A stretch of 9,776 nt of DNA from UBA9414 sp958446945. GTDB lineage: Bacteria; Bacillota; Clostridia; Lachnospirales; Lachnospiraceae. Below are positions 1 to 5,710 of the stretch, piece after piece; position 1 is the stretch's first letter, and each line of letters opens with the position of its first letter. Location of the stretch: positions 1-9,776 of the forward strand of contig CAUCYJ010000100.1 in the NCBI GenBank assembly GCA_958446945.1, in the 5' to 3' direction. Both the position numbers and the translations under genes were made by a program. The notes below the pieces were generated by a model. The model was not told the DNA's origin. It did not search any database and saw only the letters and a list, made by a program, of their open reading frames with translations.

Positions 1-341
1 AGGTAGCTGAAGGAGCAGAAGACCTTACATTAACTTACAGCGAGAATCTGGCAGACAAAGCATACTGGGCAGTACAGCTTGAAAAAGTACCGGTAGCAGC
101 AAGTAAAGATGTAACTGTTAACATCAAATTCTATGCTGAAGATGGAAAAACAGTAGCAGAAGATTACAAGACAGTTAAAGTAGTAGAAGGAAAAGAAACA
201 GTACTGAAAGCATCAGAGCTTGAGAACAGAGTAATCGATGGAGTAGAGTATAAGGTAGCTGAAGGAGCAGAAGACCTTACATTAACTTACAGCGAGAATC
301 TGGCAGATAAAGCATACTGGGCAGTACCGCTTGAGAAAGTA
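1..341 (+). repeat. Tandem 252-bp (84-aa) repeat in the surface protein gene, nearly identical at DNA level
   Basis: Bases 1-89 reappear at 253-341 with three mismatches (56 c/t, 76 a/c, 83 a/g), an exact period of 252 bp that keeps the reading frame. The first copy is cut by the window edge, so more copies may lie upstream. One mismatch changes Gln to Pro (CAG to CCG). Identity this high between coding repeats suggests recent duplication or gene conversion. Confidence 0.9.
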
Positions 342-1382
342 TCAGATGTTAAAGTAACAGCTTTAAGAGTTATTTATAAAGATGAAGCAACACAGGAAGT
401 TGTTGGTGGAGAGACTTTAACAGGTGGACGTCAGAATGAAGACGGTAAGTATGTTTTCAGTGCAAACGTAGATTTCAATATTCCAGAAGGGTATGAATTA
501 TCTGCAGCGTATCCAGATGTTGAACTGGCAGAGGGTGAAGTATCAACAACAGAGTGCCTTGTAAAGAAAGTTGCTCAGTTTGAATATGTAAAAGTAACAT
601 ATAAAGATGCAGACGGTGGATTTGTAGTAGGTTATGGAACAGCTAAAGTAGAAAAAGGAGCAGCAAACTTCAATACATCTACATTAACAGATCTGCCACA
701 CGGCTATGAACTTGCAACACTTGGCGATGCAGCAATCGTAGATGGAGTAGCAGAAGTAGGCGTAAGAAAGATCAAAGAAGAAGCACCAGAATATGTAAAA
801 GTAACATATGTAGATGCAGACAATGGCGAATATGTAGTAGGTTATGGAACAGCTAAAGTAGAAAAAGGAGCAACATACTTCAATACATCTACTTTAACAG
901 ATGTACCTTATGGATATGAAATTGCAGAAGCAGGCGATATGGTTATCACTAATGGTGAAGCAACAGTTAAAGTGCGTAAGGTTGATAATGTGCAGGAAGT
1001 TACAATTACATACGTACACAAAACATCAGGAGATGTAGTTGGATATGGTAAGCTGAATGCATATAAAGATGAAACATATTTTAATACATCAAGATTAACA
1101 GATATCCCAGAAGGATATGTGCTTGCAAATGTAGGAGATATGCCGATTGAAAATGGTGCAGCTACTGTATATGTATATGCAGCAACAGATATGGAAGAAC
1201 TTCAGCCATCTACACCAGTAAAGCCAGCTAAACCAGCAAAACCATCTGACAAGAAAGATGATAAAAAAGATGATAAGAAAGCATCTGCTAAGACAGGTGA
1301 TGAGACTAATCCAATCGCAGCAGTATTACCAGCAGGTATTAGCCTTGCAGCAATTCTTGCACTGTTAAAGAAACGTAAATAG
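1..1382 (+). CDS. Repetitive cell-wall-anchored surface protein, C-terminal part (5' end outside window)
   Basis: The frame is open from base 3 to the TAG at 1380-1382 (459 residues), so the gene begins upstream of the window; an internal ATG at 939 is not the start. The visible part has, in order: an 84-aa repeat unit whose end is duplicated (bases 1-89 and 253-341); a divergent segment (343-581); three ~69-aa repeats at 582, 789 and 996, each with a VVGYG core, an F-N-T-S-x-L-T-D motif and a following P-x-GY; a Pro/Lys then Lys/Asp stalk (about 1206-1283); and a cell-wall sorting signal with SAKTGD (1284-1301), a hydrophobic stretch (about 1314-1367) and the basic tail KKRK. This layout is typical of sortase-anchored adhesins of Gram-positive bacteria. 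The repeats are vaguely like bacterial Ig-like or MucBP-type modules, but I cannot assign a family. The anchor motif lacks the usual Leu-Pro. Ligand unknown. A strong terminator follows directly. Confidence 0.88.
   Translation, partial: VAEGAEDLTLTYSENLADKAYWAVQLEKVPVAASKDVTVNIKFYAEDGKTVAEDYKTVKVVEGKETVLKASELENRVIDGVEYKVAEGAEDLTLTYSENLADKAYWAVPLEKVSDVKVTALRVIYKDEATQEVVGGETLTGGRQNEDGKYVFSANVDFNIPEGYELSAAYPDVELAEGEVSTTECLVKKVAQFEYVKVTYKDADGGFVVGYGTAKVEKGAANFNTSTLTDLPHGYELATLGDAAIVDGVAEVGVRKIKEEAPEYVKVTYVDADNGEYVVGYGTAKVEKGATYFNTSTLTDVPYGYEIAEAGDMVITNGEATVKVRKVDNVQEVTITYVHKTSGDVVGYGKLNAYKDETYFNTSRLTDIPEGYVLANVGDMPIENGAATVYVYAATDMEELQPSTPVKPAKPAKPSDKKDDKKDDKKASAKTGDETNPIAAVLPAGISLAAILALLKKRK
582..1196 (+). 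repeat. Three tandem ~69-residue protein repeats
   Basis: Units begin at 582, 789 and 996 (207 bp apart). Units 1 and 2 are close, sharing EYVKVTY, VVGYGTAKVEKGA and FNTSTLTD, with one codon gained in unit 2 before VVGYG. Unit 3 is more diverged (EVTITY, VVGYGKL, FNTSRLTD). A weaker relative, with VIYKDE, EVVGG and F-N-I-P-E-GYEL, lies at about 360-580. They are probably beta-rich modules that lengthen the surface stalk; this is inference. Confidence 0.85.
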
Positions 1383-1424
1383 TTTATCGCAGGATTTAAA
1401 GAATAGTCTTTTGGGAAAAATCAG

Positions 1425-1466
1425 AATATTGCCAAAAATGCCCTGCATTTTTGGCAATATTTTTTT
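1425..1466 (+). terminator. Rho-independent terminator of the surface protein gene
   Basis: A perfect 16-bp inverted repeat (1425-1440 pairs with 1446-1461, loop ccctg) is followed by a T-run to 1466. It starts 43 bases after the stop codon. An A-run at 1416-1420 on the other side gives it weak bidirectional character. Confidence 0.93.
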
Positions 1467-1495
1467 GAAATCGGGAGAAAGGATAAGGGATTGGA

Positions 1496-2032
1496 ATGAA
1501 AAAAAGCATAACACTGCTAATAATAATTTGTTTGACAGGAATGCTAATTGGTGGATGTGGAAAAGAAAAAAAGAAGGAAGAAGAAAAAAAGCCGATAACA
1601 ATTTATGAGCAATTGACAATAAAAGATACACCTCTTTCTGATGATGACTCAAATGTAATTGCAAATGGTATAAATAATTGGGTAAAAGGTTTTCTTGCGG
1701 TTAATAGTACTGATAAAGACAAAGAGTTAGCTGACAAAATACTATATCAGAGCGTAACGAGTGAGAAACAGCGTAAAGCGCTGAAGAGTGACAGAGACAC
1801 TTTTTATGGTAGTGGAGTGGTAGTTGTAGATGAGGCTACTACTGTATTAACAGATACAAAACAGGCAGAATATGAGAAAGAAAATGTTGGTGTTGTATCC
1901 TGTGAAACAACAATCAGGGGCACGGTAAGCGGTACAGCATTTGAAAAAAAATATACAATGCAGATGGTTGTAAAACGAGGTGAAAATGAAACTGTAACCG
2001 TATATGAAATTAATGATATTGCTTGGGAATAA
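1496..2032 (+). CDS. Small lipoprotein of unknown function
   Basis: 178 residues. Lys2-Lys3 and a hydrophobic run (5-18) lead to the lipobox LIGGC with Cys21, so the product should be a signal-peptidase-II-processed lipoprotein on the outer face of the membrane. A very charged Lys/Glu linker (23-32) follows, then a mixed domain of about 145 residues that ends in alternating beta-like segments (roughly 135-178). I do not recognise the domain. The start is supported by an AAGGGA Shine-Dalgarno at 1485-1490, five bases before the ATG. It lies just after the surface protein's terminator and no clear promoter is visible in the 30-base gap, so it may depend on read-through or on a weak promoter I cannot see. 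It is more AT-rich than the downstream genes. Lipoprotein call firm; function unknown. Confidence 0.85.
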   Translation: MKKSITLLIIICLTGMLIGGCGKEKKKEEEKKPITIYEQLTIKDTPLSDDDSNVIANGINNWVKGFLAVNSTDKDKELADKILYQSVTSEKQRKALKSDRDTFYGSGVVVVDEATTVLTDTKQAEYEKENVGVVSCETTIRGTVSGTAFEKKYTMQMVVKRGENETVTVYEINDIAWE

Positions 2033-2036
2033 TTGG

Positions 2037-2056
2037 AATATTTTGTAGAAAATATT
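2037..2056 (+). terminator. Possible weak terminator after the lipoprotein gene
   Basis: A perfect 8-bp stem (AATATTTT / AAAATATT, loop GTAG) begins four bases after the TAA. It is all A/T and is followed only by a broken T-rich stretch (2061-2071), so it would terminate poorly if at all. Confidence 0.35.
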
Positions 2057-2088
2057 ACCTAAATTTCTTTTAAAACCTATTCGTTTTA

Positions 2089-2117
2089 TTGACAAAATAG
2101 AAAAATAAGAGTAAACT
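2089..2117 (+). promoter_or_regulatory. Sigma-A-type promoter for the SDR gene
   Basis: A perfect -35 box TTGACA (2089-2094), a 17-base spacer and a -10 box TAAACT (2112-2117, 4 of 6 matches). Transcription would start near 2124, giving a leader of about 90 bases before the ATG at 2213. Confidence 0.75.
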
Positions 2118-2122
2118 AAAAT

Positions 2123-2157
2123 AGTAATAATTACTGATTTGTTAAAAGTTTGTTAAA
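2123..2157. promoter_or_regulatory. Candidate operator: palindrome at the start site plus a direct repeat
   Basis: AGTAAT-A-ATTACT (2123-2135) is a perfect 6-1-6 inverted repeat lying on the predicted transcription start of the SDR gene. It is followed by two copies of TTTGTTAAA (2138-2146 and 2149-2157), 11 bp apart, which is about one helical turn. The placement suits a repressor site; no cognate regulator can be named. Confidence 0.4.
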
Positions 2158-2212
2158 GCAGTATATTACTAATTTGGAATCTGCTTAAGGGGCAGAAGAA
2201 AGGAAGTTTACG

Positions 2213-2956
2213 ATGTTAAAGAATAAAGTTGCAATTGTTACAGGTGGAACTCGTGGAATTGGTTTTGCTGTTGTGAAAAAATTTGTTGAGAATGGAGCTG
2301 CTGTTTCTGTATGGGGATCACGTCAGGAGACAGTTGACAAAGCGTTGGCACAGCTAAAGGAGTTATATCCGGATGCCAAGGTAAGCGGCAAATGCCCTAA
2401 TCTGAAAGATGCGGCACAGGTTGCGGAGACGATGGCTCAGGTAAAGGAAGAATTTGGTGCAGTTGATATTCTAGTGAATAATGCGGGAATTTCTCAGAGC
2501 ACACCGCTTTACAATTATACACCGGAAGAGTTCCAGAAGATTGTTGATTTAAATATTACATCTGTATTTAACTGTGCACAGGCAGCAGCAAAGATTATGA
2601 AAGAGCAGGGCGGCGGTGTTATTTTAAATACAAGTTCCATGGTAAGTCTTTACGGTCAGCCGTCAGGATGCGGATATCCGGCATCTAAGTTTGCGGTAAA
2701 TGGTCTGACGAAATCTCTTGCAAGAGAGCTAGGACGAGATAATATCCGTGTCAATGCAGTTGCACCGGGAGTTACAAAGACAGATATGGTTGCAGCGCTT
2801 CCAGATGAAATGATCAAGCCTCTGATTGCAACAATTCCTCTTGGAAGAGTCGGAGAACCGGAGGATGTTGCAAATGCATTCCTGTTCCTTGCAAGCGATA
2901 TGGCAAGTTATGTAACGGGTGAGATTCTGTCTGTAGACGGAGCTGCAAGAAGCTAA
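2213..2956 (+). CDS. Short-chain dehydrogenase/reductase, BaiA-like (probable hydroxysteroid or bile-acid 3-alpha-HSDH type)
   Basis: 247 residues, the standard length of a classical SDR. The Rossmann motif TGGTRGIG is at 10-17, NNAG at 89-92, and the catalytic set Asn114, Ser142, Tyr155 and Lys159 (YPASK) is complete, with PG at 185-186. It catalyses NAD(P)-dependent oxidation/reduction of an alcohol/ketone in the cytosol. The N-terminal half (TGGTRGIGFA, then ALAQLKELYP at 44-53) and the end (FLFLASDMAS...SVDGA) resemble, from memory, BaiA 3-alpha-hydroxysteroid dehydrogenases of bile-acid-converting Clostridia and an R. gnavus 3-alpha-HSDH; this was not checked by search. FabG-like 3-oxoacyl-ACP reductases share much of this sequence and are the main alternative. 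Arg37 after beta-2, with Thr40 where I align a Glu in BaiA, hints at NADP(H) rather than NAD(H). The start is fixed by AGGA at 2201-2204, eight bases upstream. It is monocistronic between its own promoter and a strong terminator, away from any fatty-acid genes, which argues against FabG. Confidence 0.9.
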   Translation: MLKNKVAIVTGGTRGIGFAVVKKFVENGAAVSVWGSRQETVDKALAQLKELYPDAKVSGKCPNLKDAAQVAETMAQVKEEFGAVDILVNNAGISQSTPLYNYTPEEFQKIVDLNITSVFNCAQAAAKIMKEQGGGVILNTSSMVSLYGQPSGCGYPASKFAVNGLTKSLARELGRDNIRVNAVAPGVTKTDMVAALPDEMIKPLIATIPLGRVGEPEDVANAFLFLASDMASYVTGEILSVDGAARS

Positions 2957-2957
2957 T

Positions 2958-2979
2958 TGTCGGTATATATTTCCGGACA
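2958..2979. repeat. Short imperfect inverted repeat after the SDR gene
   Basis: TGTCGG (2958-2963) pairs with CCGGACA (2973-2979) with one bulged base. There is no T-run, so it is not a terminator by itself. It may stabilise the 3' end of the SDR transcript or be chance. Confidence 0.3.
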
Positions 2980-3015
2980 CTGTTTTGAAAAATTATTTAT
3001 AAGAAAGATTTAGGA

Positions 3016-3060
3016 AGTGCCGTCTGATCACTACTGGAGTGGTTGGGCGGCGCTTTTTTA
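3016..3060 (+). terminator. Rho-independent terminator of the SDR gene
   Basis: A 16-bp stem (3016-3031 with 3039-3054), fully paired when G-U wobbles are allowed, with a 7-base loop and a T-run 3054-3059. It lies 60 bases after the SDR stop codon. Confidence 0.92.
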
Positions 3061-3180
3061 CGGTTATTGGGGCAAAAACTGCTTTTGCAACTGCCGGTTG
3101 ACGCATTTCCATGTGAAAATGGTAGTCTGCAACTGTTAAATCTGCTATGCTAAAGATGCTTAAGCGAGAGAAAATGACTT
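3061..3180 (+). promoter_or_regulatory. Upstream region of the XRE regulator: candidate promoter elements and repeats
   Basis: No single strong promoter stands out. Candidates are TTGACG at 3098-3103 (17-base spacer, but a poor -10 GGTAGT at 3121) and an extended -10, TGC-TATGCT, at 3143-3151. The 8-mer TGCAACTG occurs at 3086-3093 and again at 3128-3135, flanking the TTGACG box. GCAAAA (3072-3077) and TTTTGC (3083-3088) form an inverted repeat. This could be an autoregulatory operator for the downstream HTH protein. Confidence 0.35.
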
Positions 3181-3187
3181 AAGGAGG
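3181..3187 (+). promoter_or_regulatory. Ribosome binding site that decides the XRE gene start
   Basis: AAGGAGG is a near-perfect Shine-Dalgarno. It ends one base before the ATG at 3189, too close to use, but seven bases before the ATG at 3195. The start is therefore 3195. Confidence 0.85.
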
Positions 3188-3194
3188 AATGAAG

Positions 3195-4205
3195 ATGATT
3201 TTAGCGGATAAGATTATGGATTTGAGAAAGCGAAATGGATGGTCACAGGAAGAACTGGCGAATCAGATCGGAGTGTCCCGGCAGGCAGTATCTAAATGGG
3301 AAAGCGCGGCATCGGTGCCGGATTTGAATAAGATTATTAAGATGAGTGAAGTGTTTGATGTCAGTACGGATTATTTATTGAAAGATGCTATTGAAAAGAT
3401 AGAATTGAATGATGAGATGGGAGATTTTCCGGAATCGAAAAGTTATTCGTATGCAGAAGAACCGATAAGAAGTATTTCCATGGAAGAGGCAAACTGTTAT
3501 TTGGAAATGGTGAAAATGACTGCAGGAAAAATTGCGTTTGGTGTTTTACTTTGTATTCTATCTCCGGTGCTTCTTATTTTGCTTGGAGGATTATCAGATA
3601 CAGAAGGGGGATATATGATTTCAGAAGCAATTGCGGCGGGAGTCGGCATGACCGTTTTGTTATTGTTTGTAGCGGCAGCAGTGGCAATTTTTGTTTTCTA
3701 CGGAAGACAGATGGAAGCATATGAATTTCTTGAAAAAGAAGTGATAGAACTGGAATATGGCGTAAGTGGAATGGTAGAAAAACAAAAGTCAAAATATGAG
3801 GGGACGCATGGACGCCTGCTTGTACTTGGTGTTGTGTTATGTATTTTAAGCGCTATTCCCCTCATGGTACTTGGAGCAATTGATGAAGACGGAATGGCTG
3901 CAGTTATAGGGCTTGATTTCTGTATTGTACTAGTAGCTGTGGGAGTGTTTATGATCGTACGGACTTGTATTTTGTATGGAAGTTTTCAGTGTCTTCTTGA
4001 GGAAGGAGATTATACTCGGGAGAAGAAGTTAGAAAATAAGAGAAACGATATTCTTAACACGATTTATTGGTGTACGGTGACGGCAATTTATCTTGGATGG
4101 AGTTTCTTAACGATGGACTGGGAACGGACATGGATTGTCTGGCCGGTAGCAGGTGTATTTTACGGAGTTGTGATTGCTCTTGGAAGAATCTTTCGCGGGA
4201 AATAG
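3195..4205 (+). CDS. XRE-family HTH regulator with C-terminal six-helix membrane domain
   Basis: 336 residues from the ATG at 3195; the longer reading from 3189 adds two residues but lacks proper ribosome-binding spacing. Residues 1-62 are a Cro/C1-type HTH with the recognition segment SQEELANQIGVSRQAVSKWE at 17-36 and the family's V-S-x-D-Y-L-L end (56-62). An acidic, Ser/Tyr-rich linker runs from 63 to 110. Six hydrophobic segments follow at about 112-132, 145-169, 207-227, 236-258, 289-306 and 313-331, with a charged loop at 171-206. It should be a membrane-tethered DNA-binding protein. Such HTH-plus-membrane proteins are frequent in Lachnospiraceae and mostly unassigned; sensing of an envelope or membrane signal is inference. 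It lies between the SDR terminator and the sugar cluster, with no terminator visible behind it, so it could be cotranscribed with the oxidoreductase at 4367 or could regulate it. Confidence 0.9.
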   Translation: MILADKIMDLRKRNGWSQEELANQIGVSRQAVSKWESAASVPDLNKIIKMSEVFDVSTDYLLKDAIEKIELNDEMGDFPESKSYSYAEEPIRSISMEEANCYLEMVKMTAGKIAFGVLLCILSPVLLILLGGLSDTEGGYMISEAIAAGVGMTVLLLFVAAAVAIFVFYGRQMEAYEFLEKEVIELEYGVSGMVEKQKSKYEGTHGRLLVLGVVLCILSAIPLMVLGAIDEDGMAAVIGLDFCIVLVAVGVFMIVRTCILYGSFQCLLEEGDYTREKKLENKRNDILNTIYWCTVTAIYLGWSFLTMDWERTWIVWPVAGVFYGVVIALGRIFRGK

Positions 4206-4262
4206 AGTTGCAGAAAATAGAAAATAGAAGAGTGTGACTTGTGGTAGCTAAAATCAAAGATT

Positions 4263-4344
4263 ATATCTCTGAAATTGTATAGAAATTTGTTTTCAGATAT
4301 GTTAAAAATAATATAGAAGGAGTAACATATTACTGTATCTGAAA
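4263..4344. promoter_or_regulatory. Inverted-repeat array and candidate promoter upstream of the sugar cluster
   Basis: Three copies of a TATCTGAAA-like element occur: ATATCTctGAAA (4263-4274), its reverse complement TTTCAGATAT (4291-4300) and TATCTGAAA (4336-4344). The middle copy extends to TTTCAGATATGTTA (4291-4304), which can pair with TAACATAT (4323-4330) plus CTGAAA (4339-4344), or its left part with the first copy. Two mutually exclusive hairpins or an operator pair are therefore possible. Possible promoters are TTGTAT (4275-4280), 17-base spacer, TATGTT (4298-4303), or a -10 TAATAT at 4309-4314. The structure ends just before the ribosome binding site (4353-4359). Confidence 0.45.
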
Positions 4345-4366
4345 TAAAGACAAGGAGGAGAATCCT

Positions 4367-5674
4367 ATGAGCAAGGTAGTTACCATGGCGATCGCGGGAC
4401 TTGGAAACCGTGGGAATGATATTTATGCACACTATCAGCTTGTGGCTCCGGAGGAAGTGAAAGTTACCGCTGTTGCAGATCCTATTGAGGCGAAGAGAGA
4501 AGAGGCGCAGCGAACATACGGGATAGCGCCGGAAAATTGTTTTGAGAGTGCAGAAGAAATGTTGGCGCAGCCGCAGCTTGCTGATATTTGCGTAATAGCA
4601 ACTCAGGACAAACAGCATGTAGCTCAGGCGGTAAAAGCAATTGAGCAGGGATATCATGTTATCTGTGAGAAGCCGATTTCGCCGTCACTTCAGGAGTGTC
4701 TGCAATTGCAGAAGGCAGCCCATGAACATAAGAAGATGGTTGCGGTCGGACATGTGCTGCGATATACGCCGTTTTACAGCAGAATAAAAGAGCTGCTTGA
4801 TTCTGGAGTGATTGGAAATGTTGTCACAGTTCAGGCAATGGAGAATGTAACATACTGGCATCAGGCTCACAGTTATGTCCGTGGAAATTGGAGAAAAAGT
4901 GAGGAGACAAGTCCAATGATCATGGCGAAGAGCTGTCATGATCTTGATATGTTTGCATGGCTGCTGGGAAAGAAATGCAAACGAGTATCTTCTTATGGTG
5001 ATCTGTATCTTTTTAAACCGGAGAATGCACCTAAAGGAGCAGCGAAACGCTGTATGGATGGCTGTAAAGTAAAAGAACAGTGTCCATATGATGCGGAGAA
5101 GATTTATATTACGAATCCGGAAACGGGCATCCGTGGTTTGCAGGCTGATCCGGAGCGTGACAAATGGCCGGTCTGCATTTTATCTCCAAATAATTTGAGC
5201 GAGGAAGCTATTTACCAAGCGATTCAAGAGGGACCGTATGGAAGATGTGTATACGCCTGTGACAATGATGTTGTAGATCATCAAGTTGTAAATATGGAAT
5301 TTGAGGATCATGTGACAGTTTCCTTTACAATGACTGCATTTACAAGCAAGGGTGGCCGTACAATTAAAATCTGCGGAACGCTTGGAGATATTATCGGGGA
5401 TTTGAGTACGAATAAGATTACGGTAACTCCTTATGGGAAAGAATCTCAAATGATCTGTGCGACTGAAGGAGACATGAGCGGACATGCAGGCGGGGATAAC
5501 CGTTTGATCCATGATTTTGTCAGTGCAGTGCAGGAAGAAATGAGCGAGAGCAGTTTAAGAACAGGAATTGATGCTTCGATCGAGAGTCATGTGATAGCGA
5601 TCGCGGCAGAATACTCTAGATGTCATGGCGGAGAAAGCGTGGATCTTGAGGAGTTTGTTCAGAACTGTGAATAA
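4367..5674 (+). CDS. Gfo/Idh/MocA-family NAD(P)-dependent sugar oxidoreductase with Cys-rich insert
   Basis: 435 residues, long for the family (usually about 330-400). The N-terminal Rossmann domain has GLGNRG at 11-16 and the family hallmark EKP at 101-103 (CEKPIS), whose Lys102 is the usual catalytic lysine. The C-terminal alpha/beta domain has HDLD at 191-194, the His/Asp site typical of these dehydrogenases. A central insert carries Cys229, Cys233 and Cys239, with Cys270, Cys294 and Cys298 later, close enough in sequence to suggest a metal or structural site. It most likely oxidises or reduces a cyclic sugar or inositol-like substrate in the cytosol; the substrate cannot be read from sequence. 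AAGGAGG at 4353-4359, seven bases before the ATG, fixes the start. It leads the cluster, 36 bases ahead of a second Gfo/Idh/MocA protein, so the two probably act in one pathway. Confidence 0.9.
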   Translation: MSKVVTMAIAGLGNRGNDIYAHYQLVAPEEVKVTAVADPIEAKREEAQRTYGIAPENCFESAEEMLAQPQLADICVIATQDKQHVAQAVKAIEQGYHVICEKPISPSLQECLQLQKAAHEHKKMVAVGHVLRYTPFYSRIKELLDSGVIGNVVTVQAMENVTYWHQAHSYVRGNWRKSEETSPMIMAKSCHDLDMFAWLLGKKCKRVSSYGDLYLFKPENAPKGAAKRCMDGCKVKEQCPYDAEKIYITNPETGIRGLQADPERDKWPVCILSPNNLSEEAIYQAIQEGPYGRCVYACDNDVVDHQVVNMEFEDHVTVSFTMTAFTSKGGRTIKICGTLGDIIGDLSTNKITVTPYGKESQMICATEGDMSGHAGGDNRLIHDFVSAVQEEMSESSLRTGIDASIESHVIAIAAEYSRCHGGESVDLEEFVQNCE

Positions 5675-5710
5675 TATTTTATTATAAGAAAGAGACAGGA
5701 GAAATTAAAA

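Noticed and set aside
1..341. CRISPR array or mobile element
   Set aside because: The repeats are long, in frame and coding, with no spacer pattern, terminal inverted repeats or transposase.
939..1382. Separate 147-residue gene starting at ATG 939
   Set aside because: The same frame is open back to base 3 with continuous repeats; the ATG is an internal Met of the large surface protein and has no ribosome binding site.
1411..1608. 65-residue reading frame overlapping the terminator
   Set aside because: It runs through the terminator hairpin and out of frame into the lipoprotein gene; no ribosome binding site precedes it.
2213..2956. FabG 3-oxoacyl-ACP reductase as the primary call
   Set aside because: The motifs would allow it, but the gene stands alone with no fatty-acid synthesis neighbours and its local sequence looks closer to BaiA; kept as the alternative.
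4160..4657. 165-residue antisense reading frame
   Set aside because: It lies over the start of the first oxidoreductase and the end of the regulator. Its composition is Phe/Tyr/Cys/Ser-rich, as expected from an antisense shadow, and no ribosome binding site or domain is seen.
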